Shown here piece after piece: positions 8,804 to 22,150 of a stretch of 64,000 bases of DNA; the stretch's first letter is position 1; each line of letters begins with the position of its first letter. A program made the translations under genes and the position numbers. Source of the stretch: Phytophthora colocasiae (taxonomy: Eukaryota > Oomycota > Peronosporomycetes > Peronosporales > Peronosporaceae). The stretch lies in the NCBI GenBank assembly GCA_018806915.1, contig JAGKQI010000094.1, positions 372,001 to 436,000 of the forward strand. Reading direction: 5' to 3'. A model generated the notes under the pieces. The model was not told the origin of the DNA. It worked only from the letters and a program-made list of their open reading frames with translations, and did no database searches.

Positions 8804-9862
8804 CTAAACTGACACCGAGGCACTGCCACTGGAGCTACCGACATTGCTGAACGTGTACGTCTTGGGTTCTTCGGATTCTCCTCCGTACGCAGCAGCTACA
8901 ATGTTTGCCTGGACCTGGTTGTCCACGTCGTCGGTCGGGTCTCCGCTCACCATAACCCCTTCGTAAAAGCTGCCATGCGCCCAATTGCTGTTGTCACCGC
9001 CAATACCGAGGATAATAGCCCCCTGCTTCTTCATAACCGTGTAGCCATTCGGACGGGGCCCGTCGTACGTGGTTTGAAGAGGACCCGACTGTGCACTTCC
9101 CTGCTTGAGAGCGAAGGTGCCACCCGAACGGCCCTTCAGCATGGCAACCAGGTACGGATGCTGCACGGGTGGTGTCTTTGGGCAGTACTTGTCGGCACAA
9201 CCAAAGAGACCGTCCTCCAGGTCTGCCATGACCCACGGGCCAGTTCCCTCGCCATAGCCCCACTGCGTACTGTTACCGAAGTAAATGGCTTCCATTGTGG
9301 CGGCACCGTCATCTTTGTTGTTAGTTTCGGCGTTACCGTAGTCGAAGCAGCAGCCAGCGTTGTAGTGCGTACCATCAGCAACCATGTAGATGGCTTCAGC
9401 ATCGTCTCCAGTGGCGATACCGGTAGTGTTGTTATTGCGGTAGCCGATGCCGTCTTCGACCCAGACGCCGTACGCCTTGCTTCCTCCGATAGTAACTGGA
9501 AGGCGATCGGCTTGAGCAGGTCCGTCGGGCTCATTCTTGGCTCCACCAGCGGGGGCAGTTGTCAAGTGGTTGCCTTTGCCAGATTGGTCGTAAATGATCT
9601 CAATAGTGCACGTCGTGCCCTTGCAGAAAGCATCTTGAGCAGCCGCGTCAGCGATTCCACTCGGAGAAAGGGGTGCAATGTCCAGTGTCGTCGAGTCTAA
9701 ACCGCGTTTGATTTGGTACAGACCGTCTTTGTAGGCATCCAAGAGAGCTCGAACTGTGCTATGAGCAGCGACGCAAGGTGTTTTGGCCATGTTGTAGATA
9801 TCACAGGGACCAGCGCTTACAGCGCCGACCAGAACTGCGAGTACAGGAAGACCGCGGAGCAT
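8804..9862 (-). CDS. secreted GH54 alpha-L-arabinofuranosidase (catalytic domain only)
   Basis: A 352-residue protein from the ATG at 9862; the longer frame starts at a TTG and is not used. Residues 1-17 are a clear signal peptide (LPVLAVLVGAVSA). The mature protein starts GPCDIY, as in fungal AbfB enzymes, and shows the GH54 signatures CVAAHSTVRALLDAY, IIYDQSGKGNHL, GCCFDYGNAETN, MEAIYFGNSTQWG and GAIILGIGGDNSN. The nucleophile Glu and acid/base Asp known for this family correspond to E191 and D290. It should remove arabinose side chains from arabinan or arabinoxylan of plant cell walls outside the cell. The C-terminal arabinose-binding CBM42 of fungal enzymes is absent and replaced by a short Ser-rich tail. 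A Gypsy element sits 73 bases upstream of the ATG. Confidence 0.93.
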   Translation of the reverse strand: MLRGLPVLAVLVGAVSAGPCDIYNMAKTPCVAAHSTVRALLDAYKDGLYQIKRGLDSTTLDIAPLSPSGIADAAAQDAFCKGTTCTIEIIYDQSGKGNHLTTAPAGGAKNEPDGPAQADRLPVTIGGSKAYGVWVEDGIGYRNNNTTGIATGDDAEAIYMVADGTHYNAGCCFDYGNAETNNKDDGAATMEAIYFGNSTQWGYGEGTGPWVMADLEDGLFGCADKYCPKTPPVQHPYLVAMLKGRSGGTFALKQGSAQSGPLQTTYDGPRPNGYTVMKKQGAIILGIGGDNSNWAHGSFYEGVMVSGDPTDDVDNQVQANIVAAAYGGESEEPKTYTFSNVGSSSGSASVSV

Positions 9863-9880
9863 TGTCAAAACACTTGGGAC

Positions 9881-9900
9881 AAAAAGCTCAAAATGAGCAA
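9881..9900 (-). promoter_or_regulatory. initiator-like element of the GH54 gene
   Basis: On the minus strand the sequence GCTCATTTTGAGCTTTTT lies about 20-35 bases before the ATG. It resembles the oomycete core promoter (a TCATT-type initiator with a flanking pyrimidine-rich element), so the core promoter seems to survive between the Gypsy insertion and the gene. Confidence 0.45.
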
Positions 9901-9935
9901 TGATCCGCTGGGCCAATGTTCCCTGCTTCCCGATG

Positions 9936-10155
9936 TGTCAGCGGAGCCAACAATCTGTGACGCGCGCAAGAGTGGAACGGCACTTCAACCAAGGCCTGTC
10001 CAACAAGGACTTGAGTGGTTAGTGTGCTCTAGCGCCTGCCCACCAGCCATCGCAGGAGTAGGTAGAGAAGCTAGAAGAAAACACTCAAACCACCATGAAT
10101 ACATTTAGTTCCCATTTTGCATTCAGCTACAACAATCACCAAGCAACTGGTGACA
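9936..10155 (+). repeat. 5' LTR of the Gypsy element
   Basis: 220 bp, TGTCA...TGACA. It differs from the 3' LTR at one base near its end (attcagctac here, attcaactac in the other). Confidence 0.95.
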
Positions 10156-10171
10156 TTTTGCTTAAGCAAAA
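10156..10171. repeat. 16-bp perfect palindrome directly after the 5' LTR
   Basis: TTTTGCTTAAGCAAAA occupies the position where a tRNA primer-binding site normally lies. No TGG-type primer site is visible within the next few bases. Confidence 0.8.
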
Positions 10172-10227
10172 CTATAGCCTAGTTTGCAACTGGCAAGCCG
10201 CACCACCCACGCGTAAGGCACACCAAG

Positions 10228-11540
10228 ATGGAGGAAGTTACCTTCGAGAAGGTGAAGACCAACGGCGCGACGATCAAGAAGCGCGTACCAGTCTTCCGGG
10301 ACGGCACCTGGAAGGACTGGTTGGAGTGGTTGCTGAGACTGTCAGAATACTACGTCTTTATGGGCTATCAGCAGACTGAAGAAGACCAATTCGCGTTTGT
10401 CGAGGACATTCAAGTCCTTCTCTTCGACGATGACCTGCTGATGTTTAACGACTTGGTGGCGGAGGAGCAACTGGAGCACCCTGACGTCGCTGTATATGCC
10501 CTTCGACAACTAACGATGACCCGTTGCCCCCCTGGAACTCGGGCAATGATCATCGACGAGCTAATGGACCTCCGGAAAACTCCGTCCATGACGGTCCGAG
10601 AGTATAGTAGAGCTTTTCGAAAGCTCAACCGGATGATCACGTTCATTGATGAGAACGAAGCCATACCAGAAGCAGATCTGGTACGCTTGTACAAGAACGG
10701 CATGCCCATCGAGTGGCAGATTGAAGTCACTAGACTTTCGCGTACCTGGAACTTCGCGGGACTGGAGCTGCAATTTCAGCTGATCGAGAGGAGTGAAAAA
10801 GAACGAGAAGCGCTTCGAAACAGACGGCGCTCGGCCCACGACAGCAATGCCGCCACCAAACCGAATAATAACGGTGGGAAACAGCAACAACAGCAAAAAA
10901 GTGACGCACGTCCGGGACGAGGCCAGCACAAGGGCCAAAACAAAAGCCATCACGAAAATAAGTTTTGCACTTACTGTAAGCGCAACAACCATACGCAGCA
11001 GCAATGTTTCCGAGATCCCTCTTCGCCGGCGTACCGCCCGCGGAACGGGCAGCCAAGGCAACAGAACCGCCCAGCACAAGAACACTTTGCGGCGATGCAG
11101 GAGCAGATCAACCAGATGTCTGTAATGATGGAAACCATGAAGAAGCAACATGAGGAAGAGCTGAATGCGCTCCGCTTCTACGAAGCCGATGAGAATAACG
11201 CGATGAACTTCACCTCGAAAACCTGCAGCGCAGACACGACGTCGCTAGCGCCACTGATTGGGACACGAGTGCCAAGCGAGCGCAGCGAAAGCGTACCGGT
11301 GATGGAGATAGAGGTGCGCATCGGGTCAACTCCCTTCACCGCGTTGATTGACACTGGCTGCTCTCGTTCTGCTGTCGACCAACGTGTCGTAGACCAAGTT
11401 CGGGAAAATTTAGTGCTGCACGCCGAGGAAGCGAGGTTCAAACAGGCCGACACGTCAGTTGGGAAAACAACCCACACAGCGACAACCCAACTAGCTTTCC
11501 CGCTTTTCTCGACGAAGAGAGTGTGCACACAAGTTCCGTG
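10228..11540 (+). pseudogene. gag: Gypsy gag and protease
   Basis: The frame opens at an ATG at 10228. It encodes a capsid-like gag (WKDWLEWLLRLSEYY, later TVREYSRAFRKLN), a basic Gln/Asn-rich linker, and one CCHC zinc knuckle (CTYCKRNNHTQQQC, near 10965-11006). It then runs into a retroviral-type aspartic protease with ALIDTGCSRSAVD near 11340-11366. After about 11520 the protease continues in another frame (RLLYAVILGKDFF), so the open frame that ends at 11748 finishes in nonsense. The gag portion itself is intact, and the protein could still form capsid-like particles. Confidence 0.85.
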
Positions 11541-14355
11541 TAGCACCGCGACTCCTGTACGCGGTGATCTTGGGGAAGGATTTCTTCGCGGACCAAGGCA
11601 TCGACTTGTTGTTCTCGAGCAAGGAGCTCGAATGGGATGGTCTACGTGTTCCAATGCCAAAGCAACGAGCCCCAGACGCAAGCGGTCTGGTTCCGTACCA
11701 GTCGAAGGACGAACCTGCGTGCCCCGTGGAAATTGCGGTGGCAACTGACTGTGGAGATGTCCAGCTAGAGGACATGATTGACAAGACTCGCCTGTCCGAC
11801 AGCGAGATCCACAGTTTGGTTTCGTTGCTGATCGAGTTTTACGAGGTTGCTTCTGGTAAACTGGGGAAGATAACCGGAGATCCGTACGAACTACCACTAC
11901 CGAAGGATGCTACGCCGTTCGTGTGCAGACCGTACCCAGTTCCAAATGTCCACTTAGCAGCGACCAAGCAAGAGATCCATCGACTCGTTCAGCTGGACGT
12001 GCTATCACCAGACAACTCATCGCCATGGGCTTCTCCAGCGTTCATCATCCTGAAAAGGACGGCAGCATTCGACTATTATGTGACTTTCGGCGCCTCAACG
12101 CGTTGCTGCTGCGTCGATTCTTTCCGCTGCCGGTGATTGCAGAAATGCTCCGACAGTTCCAGAGCTGCAAGTACATATCCGCTTTGACGTACCGATGGGG
12201 TACTACGCTCGAGTTCTTGCCCAGAGCAGCCGTGCAGCTACAGCCATTGTATTTCCTTTTGGCAAGTTTGTTTTCAACCGGCTTCCGATGGGCGTGGCAA
12301 CTGCGCCTGACGAGTTTCAGGCCGTGATGAATGAAACACTTGGAGATCTCGACTACGTCTGGGTGTACTTAGATGACTTTATTGTGATGTCGTCGTCTTT
12401 CGACGAGCACATGGAGCACTTGCGAGAAGTATTTCGCCGTTTGCGGGACCGTGGCCTAACGATCCACCCGAAGAAGACGAAGCTGTGTACCAACAGCGTT
12501 GCATATCTCGGCTATAAGGTCAGCACCACTGGAGTACAACCACTGCACGATAAAGTCTCCGCCATTCAGGCGATTGCTGCGCCAAGCACACGACGACAGC
12601 TTCGACGCTTCATTGGAATGGTCAACTACTATCGAGATATGTGGCCACGCCGAGCGCACATTCTCGCGCCACTGACAGCGTTAACGTCCCCGCAAACGAA
12701 GTACCAGTGGACTGACCTGCACCAGCGTGCATTTGAAGAGATGAAAGATGTGATGACGCAGACCGTGGAGCTCGCGTTTCCGTCGTATGGACAACCCTTT
12801 CACATTTTCACTGACGCTTCTGGATATCAACTTGGAGCAGTGATCACGCAGGACGGTAGACCGCTAGCGTTTTGGAGCAAGAAGTGCACTGAGACGCAGA
12901 GGAAGTATCCTGCCAACAGACTGGAGTTGCTCAGCATTCTTCTGGTCCTCCGCGAATACCGGACGATGCTCTTTGGTCAAGAAGTACACATCCATACCGA
13001 CCATTTGAATTTGACTTACGGGACCTTCAACAATATCCAGATGCTGCGTTGGCGGCTGGAGATTGAGGAGTTTGGCCCTCGACTCCATTACATTAAAGGG
13101 GAGAGCAACGTTGTTGCAGATGCTTTATCCCGTTTACCTGGAGTGCCGTCCAAACTGGGGAAGGAGCCTGATGAAAATGTGACGACAACCATTGCCGCGG
13201 CGACACCGACAGCTGATACCAGCATGCTTTTCTCCTTGAACTTGCAAGAGCTTGCGCGAGCACAGTCGGCGGCCCCTGTGGAGCTGGGGATCGTCAAGGA
13301 GATCAACGGAGTCAAGCTTCGCGTGCACCCGAAGAACAACTGCATCCTTGTGCCAGTGCACCTACAGGAGCCGGTCGTACGAGCCTATCATGAGTGGCTC
13401 ATGCATCCTGGAAGCCTGCAGCAATGTATCAGACGATTCGTGCTTCGCTTTACTGGAAAGGAAATGGAGAAGCAGATTTACAATTACGTGAGGAACTGCC
13501 TAAGCTTGCACAAAGAGCAAGCATCCAACGATGAAGTACGGCAAGTTGCCGGAGAAGACAGTCGTTGTCCGTCCATGGTTTGAGGTTGCTATAGATTCTA
13601 TCGGACCGTACGGAAAGCAAAGGTTTAGAGCCATGACGATGATCGACACCAGCACTCGTCTTGTGGAAATTCAGCCGGTTGACGACGCATCCAGTGCTGA
13701 TGCAGCGTTTGTGTTTGACCGATTTTGGTTGTGCCGCTACCCACGACCAGTGCGAGTTATTTACGACCAAGGCACTGAATTCAAGAAAGAGTTCTTCGAG
13801 CTGCTGGATAGCTACGGTATCCACGCCGTGCCAACGACGACGCGTAACCCTCAGGCAAATGGGGTGATCGAGCGGCAGCATCGCGTAATTGGAGACAAGC
13901 TTCGCACCCAAACGATTACGACGCCGGAAGAGTGGGCTGCATTCTTGCACGACGCCACCTTTGCTCTCCGAGCCACGCACAACAGCATGCTCAACTCGTC
14001 GCCAGCACAGGCAACCTTTGGCCGTGATATGCTCTTCGACGTTGAGCACGTCACGAACTGGGATGAACAATACCAGCGCAAGGTTCAACAAGTCGCCAAG
14101 AACAACACGCGTGAAAACGCCAAGCGCCGCAGCTGGACGTACGCGCCCCACGACAAAGTGCTTCTTAGGAACGATGCCGGCCCTCAAGCCAAAATGGCTC
14201 CACTCTTCAGTGGTCCATATGAGGTCGTAGCAGTGCGCACTAACGGGACGTTGGTCCTTGATAAAGGCCGCTACATGGAGACCGTCCACATCAGGCGTGT
14301 CGTCCCTTTCAAGGCCAACGTGGGGAAGACTGTCAGCGGAGCCAACAATCTGTGA
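11541..14355 (+). pseudogene. pol: Gypsy pol: reverse transcriptase, RNase H and integrase with frameshifts
   Basis: Pieces in successive frames are 11541-12060, 12040-12180, 12195-13500 and 13531-14355. The RT has an LPKDATPFVCRPYP-like lead-in, a DFRRLNALL segment in the second piece, then FNRLPMGVATAPDEFQ and the catalytic VYLDDFIV (near 12364). RNase H shows FTDASGYQLGAV, HTDHLNL and ADALSRLPG. Integrase has the zinc-binding region around 13390-13510 and the core D (AIDSIGPYG), D (IYDQGTEFKK) and E (NGVIERQHRV). At least three frame changes beyond the gag-pol boundary inactivate it, unless they are assembly indels. The last codons run 25 bases into the 3' LTR and end at 14355. Confidence 0.85.
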
Positions 14356-14550
14356 CGCGCGCAAGAGTGGAACGGCACTTCAACCAAGGCCTGTCCAACA
14401 AGGACTTGAGTGGTTAGTGTGCTCTAGCGCCTGCCCACCAGCCATCGCAGGAGTAGGTAGAGAAGCTAGAAGAAAACACTCAAACCACCATGAATACATT
14501 TAGTTCCCATTTTGCATTCAACTACAACAATCACCAAGCAACTGGTGACA
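14331..14550 (+). repeat. 3' LTR of the Gypsy element
   Basis: 220 bp, preceded by the purine-rich GTGGGGAAGA that may serve as polypurine tract. It is followed by the CGATG target duplication. Confidence 0.95.
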
Positions 14551-14555
14551 CGATG

Positions 14556-15098
14556 TCTATTCGCTGCCCGCTAGTCTTGGATTCAGGTAGAATGGCACGA
14601 AGATAGCGATGCGAGCTCTGCGGGTGCGAACCGGCTCAAACCGAAACGAGCAGTTCTCGTCGAGCACAGGATGGTGAGTCCAGTGCGATGGCCATGCGAA
14701 ACAATTTTTTAGTTTCGATAAAAGAATACGCTGATGAAAATGGCAATACCCGTCATGTTCGCAGGTGTGTCCAACATGTCAGGGGTCGTGTAGACTAGTA
14801 GTCTACGACTATGACGTCGGAGTGTGGCGTTATCTTGAAGTGTACTGGTACAGAACACAGCTCCTGGATTCTGGTTCATAGCTTTGCTGATGGGAGTGAA
14901 CCGTATCATACTGTAGCCTGAATCAGCACTGCTGCTGTGATCTGCTGCACATGTATACATTTTGTATACCATATCTGAGGTCTGGTATCCTCCCCCATTC
15001 AAGAATCTTATCAGGACCGGTTAGTTCAACTCGTTTACCAATGACCACTCGTTGTGCTTATATCTCTCACATTTGCCCATGTTTCACGTCTACTGTAG
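14556..15098. other. gap between Gypsy element and GNAT copy 2, nothing recognised
   Basis: About 540 bases of unique-looking sequence. A 97-residue antisense ORF (14709-15002) has no recognisable domain and is probably chance. The region should contain the promoter of GNAT copy 2 and the far upstream sequence of GH54. Confidence 0.4.
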
Positions 15099-15690
15099 AT
15101 GACTTCTGCAGCGAGCTCGTGCAACACAACCAATGAGTTCGGACAACCTATTGGGTTCTCGTTAGAAAATTGGATATCTCTGAACATACCCGTTCGTAAA
15201 ACGATGACAGGGAACTACTGCAAATTGGAACCTTTGAGAGCAAAACCCCATGTTGAAGAGATGTGGAATGCCCAAACTGACGACTCGAGAGATGCTCGTT
15301 GGACGTACATGCCATTCGGTCCATTTGCAAACCTAACTGAGTTCGAGAAATGGGGCTTGGAATCTGAAAACTCCGACAAAACGCAGTTCTACGCTGTCAT
15401 TGTGGACGAACAAGCGGTGGGGTTTTTCGCCTACACAAACATCCGACCGACCGATGGCGTCGTTGAAGTCGGTGTCTACTACACTTGCCAATTGGTGAAA
15501 ACACGCGCAGCTACTGAGGCGATGTATCTGGCCATAGCTAACGCCTTTGAGATTGGCTACCGAAGATTCGAGTGGAGATGCGATAGCTACAACTTGCCAT
15601 CACGAGGAGCTGCTACTCGCTACGGGTTTACGTACGAAGGGCTCTTCCGACAAGCTCTTGTGTACAGGGGACGCAACCGCGACACCACAT

Positions 15691-16918
15691 TTATTTTTAT
15701 TTTTAGCGGTCAACGCCGAAAGCGCTCAGGGCGAGCTCTGCATCAGCCCCGCATACCGGGCGTGTACCCGGCGGCTCCGGCTGCCGTCCTCGCGATCTAA
15801 ACTTTGACTGTATAAGCTTCCTAGTGTTTCCATGCAGTAGATCACAGTCCGGCTATCTGGTTATGCATTTGGTAGATCTGCTCAGCAGGTCCACATGGTC
15901 GGAGTCTCTGGGTCTCCTTCCTGTCTCTTCAGTTCCTCATCTTGCCGGGTAGCTACAGCACGATGCGGTCCATTCAGATCCAGTAGCTGGATCCTCAGTT
16001 ACTGACTAATCCGTAGATTTCGTCATCCAATGTGCAGGATAGTCCTCCGCGTACTCTCAGGCTCGTCACTTTCGCTCCTTCACGAATTTCCACAAACGTT
16101 GCAGCACTTTTCTTTCTCGTTCCTTGATCGGCAGGGGTCTGTCGTTGTCTTGGGCACGTGCTCATCTCTTCCTTCGATTCCATCTTGAGGTGTTAAAATT
16201 AGTCTTTTATTGTCGACACGTCACCTTGGGGCTACGGGCTTCTTGTCGCGTGCGTTGATGTGTCTTGTCTTCTCCTATCGCCTAGACAGTCGAGTATTGT
16301 AGCGGGAAGACTGTCTGTCGGGTACCTTGCACGCATCCTTCACCTTCGGCTGGGTCGGAGTCCGTGACGTTTGTTATCTTCTTCACGTCGGTAGATGTCG
16401 GGGTAAATCCATATGCCGGGTTCTCATACACGTGTGTGCCATCGCAATTGGTTTTGTAGTCTAGGTACATGTAGCGAGCGCTGCGGCGGTCCGCTCGGGC
16501 TTCCTATATTTGTTACTTCTGTCGAAGTTCATGTTGTTCATGTCACGTGCCTGTGCACGACAGTGACGGCACTTCCGGAAAGACTGTTTGCTTTCCGATG
16601 ATTCACCTTATGGTAGGTGCTCTCTTCTTCACCTTCTTCTCATATTTGTACCTACAATCTGGTACACTCGTCGCCCGTTGGGAACCGTCGCTAAGCCTTC
16701 TTGGTCGAATCATGCTGTTAGCTTCGCGCTGTCACTGCATCAGGCTCGTTCTGTGTTCCTGATGTGCTGCACGGGCCGGCCTTGTATAATGTTGCTGTAC
16801 TGGTGCTTGTTTTCTTGCTGCACGACACCCGCGTAGCTACGCGGGTGGCCGAGGGGCCCGCCAAGTCCCCCTCGGACTTTTGGTTTCACTTGGGCACCTG
16901 CGGGTATTTTGGGGAATA
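15691..16918 (-). mobile_element. non-LTR-like retroelement inserted in GNAT copy 2
   Basis: The 1228-bp insert is flanked by identical 14-bp sequences CCGCGACACCACAT (15677-15690 and 16919-16932). A long target duplication of this kind is typical of LINE/SINE-type insertion. Read on the minus strand, the element ends in an A-rich tail (CCGCTAAAAATAAAAATAA), which also fits. No reverse transcriptase or endonuclease is recognisable; two minus-strand ORFs of 62 residues (15995-16183, 16282-16470) have no known domain. It may be a 5'-truncated or non-autonomous element. The distal end carries a perfect 22-bp palindrome. Confidence 0.7.
16826..16847. repeat. 22-bp perfect palindrome near the 5' end of the inserted element
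   Basis: Centred on ACCCGCGTAGCTACGCGGGT, with one further C/G pair outside. It would form a strong GC-rich hairpin in the element RNA. Confidence 0.85.
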
Positions 16919-17062
16919 CCGCGACACCACATGCTTCTCGATCATCGATGTCGATTGGAAAAACAGTTTGAAGGACGCCTTTGAGCGCTGGTTAGACGTG
17001 AGTAATTTCGACGACGAGGGAAAGCAAAAACTGAGGCTGTCGGAGCTGACAGCGCCTTTTGT

Positions 17063-17101
17063 AGTACTTGGACAAGGGCCTTAGGCCCTTGTCCAAGTAC
17101 T
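17063..17101. repeat. 18-bp inverted terminal repeats head to head around TTA
   Basis: AGTACTTGGACAAGGGCC (17063-17080), TTA (17081-17083), then its exact reverse complement (17084-17101). The right arm is the left end of the Harbinger element. The left arm is an extra, inverted copy of the same terminus that forms the end of the GNAT copy 2 reading frame. Confidence 0.9.
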
Positions 17102-17113
17102 AGCACATGTGCT
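17084..17113 (+). repeat. left terminal inverted repeat of the Harbinger element
   Basis: Begins GGCCCTTGTCCAAGTACT and ends with the 12-bp palindrome AGCACATGTGCT. Confidence 0.88.
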
Positions 17114-17434
17114 ATCGAATATGAGCTTGCATTTTGATTGGACACTATTAATCGGTACAATGTACCGTTTTGTCGACTTTCCAGAACGACTACTTTTGCT
17201 GTGCCAGACACAGCACATTTGTGCTAGCCAACCGAGGTCAGTCCGTCTTTTTACTCTCCAATTACATCATGAACAAGAACGCACTTCTCGCAGTAGTTGT
17301 GAGTGCGTGCATTGGCGCTGCTGTAGTTACAGCACTCGACCAACGCAGCATACGAGCTCCTCCTACTGATAAGTCAACATTCTCAAACACTACGTTCGAG
17401 CAAGCAATGTCGGCTAGACAAACGGGTTGGTTTC

Positions 17435-17661
17435 TGTTGTTCGTGGGCAGACGATGTGCAAGCAGCGCACTGTAGGTCAGCTGCCAGGTGTGGCGATCAG
17501 CAGTTGCGCAAGATACCTCTCCCTGGACGACAACACTAGGCGAGGTCTCCCAGGTGATGTGTGTAGAAGTTTGTGCGTTTCCCAACTATCCGTATAAATC
17601 GAGCTCACTCTGTGATTTGCGTTCGACCGAGAAGACCCTCCCTGTGTTCGTGTTTCCTACA
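17435..17661 (+). repeat. 5' LTR of Copia copy 1
   Basis: 227 bp. A TATAAAT-type sequence (CCGTATAAATCG, near 17590) and a downstream TCACTC could be its promoter. Confidence 0.93.
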
Positions 17662-17683
17662 GGTTAACAGCCGCAGTTCGCTT

Positions 17684-19010
17684 ATGGTTGTGAGCACTCG
17701 AGGAAGTGTAGCTGCAGCAGCAGCCAACGATGGAGGTCAAGCTAATGCCTCACCGCCCGCTGCTCCAGTCAGCACGAGTCAAGCACCGGTTACAGCCCCG
17801 CCTCTCGCACAGGCTATCCAAGCCACTAGTCAAGTTCCTGTGCGAGCCCCTACTCCCACGCAGGCTGCTCAAGCTCCAGTAAGCGCCACGGCACTCGACC
17901 CCGCCATCATCGCACAGATTGCCAGCGTCGGCCCCGCGCTTACCGCACTGGCAGCTGCCTTTAATGCAAAACCAAGATGGTGGTGGAAGCCAACATTCGC
18001 AGCCTCAGCCAGAACAAGAACCCAATGATGACGAAGAGTCCAACAATGGCGCCGGTGAGAACAATAACGCCGCGCACGAGAAGCGTTCGGACAAGATCGA
18101 CCTACGTAACATCAAGATTGAACGGTTTGATGGTACTGTAGCGACAGGAAACTTCGATGCGAAGGCTCGTGAGTTCTGTGAGGAGCTCGACGAACAGATC
18201 GACGATGCACAAGCGATTGCAGGTCAAGTGTGGAGTGAGGACGTGAAGAAAGCAATATTCAAGATGAATCTCACGGGCATGGCCCGCCGCTGGTATCGTG
18301 ACTGGCGCACCGCCAACCCCGCAGCGTCTTACTCCGATGGCGCAAATGCGCTGATGTACGAGTTCAGACCGGTTCTGCTCGGCGTGGACATCGCCGAGCA
18401 CATCAAGAAGGAACGGAAGCGTTGGAATGAGACTTACAGAGAGTTTGCCGACCGGCTGCTCCAAATGGCAGATGCACTAGAAGGTGGAAAGGCAGTTCCC
18501 GCGAACGCGCGCCATGCCCTAGTCGCCTTCGTGAGAAACGCATACCCCAAGTTCACGGACTTTCTGGAGACGAAGGTCAGTCTCGAAGACGACAAGCCCG
18601 AAGACCAACTGAAGACGGCGGTGGCAGCGTTGGCACGCAAAGCAGAAACCGACGGACGCCTTCCGGACCGAAGAAAGACGAAAGTCACGCAGCCAGCCGC
18701 TATGACGCCAAAGAACAAGACCACAAAGCCCGCGAGCAATAAGCCTCAGCAAACGACAATGAAGAACGCCAAAAACCCGAAGAAACGTCCTGCGGAAGCC
18801 CTAGCCCAAGCCGCGGTTGTGGAGCGGAAAAAGAAGCCGAAGGCAACCAATGTAAACTCCAAGAGCTCGTTCAAGTGCTACGAGTGCGGAGCTACGGGCC
18901 ACACCGCTGATTTCTGCCGCACGTACTTGCAGGGCAACAAGAACGGTGAGTTTGGAAAAGGCACGGCACTTAACGCAGAAGCCGAGGAAGAGAGTGAGAA
19001 CGATGAATGA
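17684..19010 (+). pseudogene. gag: Copia gag with one frameshift
   Basis: The first ATG after the LTR (17684) opens a frame rich in Ala/Pro/Gln that runs to about 17975. It then continues in the next frame as an acidic linker and the capsid region (FDAKAREFCEELDEQ, later MARRWYRDWR, EHIKKERKRWNETYREFADRLLQ). A Lys-rich segment and one CCHC zinc knuckle (CYECGATGHTADFC near 18877) follow, then TGA at 19008-19010. One frame change near 17965-17980 splits gag. The pol frame downstream is the same as the second gag frame. Confidence 0.8.
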
Positions 19011-22121
<3,111 letters not shown>

Positions 22122-22150
22122 ACGTGCTCGTGCGCTGCTTGTGGGGGAGG

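Larger units (their letters stand above)
9936..14550 (+). mobile_element. Gypsy (Ty3-like) LTR retrotransposon with target duplication CGATG
   Basis: A 4615-bp element bounded by 220-bp direct LTRs (9936-10155 and 14331-14550) that begin TGTCA and end TGACA. The five bases CGATG flank both sides (9931-9935 and 14551-14555), so both ends and the target duplication are exact. By eye the LTRs differ at one position, indicating a recent insertion. The internal part carries gag, protease, reverse transcriptase, RNase H and integrase in the Gypsy order, with no chromodomain, but the pol region changes frame several times. It inserted between GH54 and GNAT copy 2. Confidence 0.95.
15099..17084 (+). 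pseudogene. GNAT acetyltransferase copy 2, split by a non-LTR-like insertion
   Basis: Coding parts are 15099-15690 and 16933-17084. The first runs from NEFGQPIGFSLENW through ATEAMYLAIANAF and RRFEWRCDSYNLPSR to GRNRDTT. There a 1228-bp insertion with a 14-bp target duplication interrupts the last third of the gene. The second part resumes in frame with CFSIIDVDW and runs to ELTAPFV. The final codons (VLGQGP) and the TAG at 17082-17084 come from the Harbinger terminal repeat, replacing the usual His-Ala ending of its paralogs. Apart from the two insertions I see no stop or frameshift, so inactivation looks recent. Without splicing out the insertion, the product loses the C-terminal strand and helix. 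The start is the ATG at 15099. Confidence 0.88.

Noticed and set aside
8975..9700. 241-residue plus-strand ORF opposite the GH54 gene
   Set aside because: It is an antisense shadow of a gene with strong codon bias and clear family motifs, and it has no domain of its own.
14709..15002. 97-residue antisense ORF with a DSGYSM segment as a second elicitin
   Set aside because: It lacks the elicitin cysteine spacing and a signal peptide. The short match to a known elicitin peptide is probably chance.
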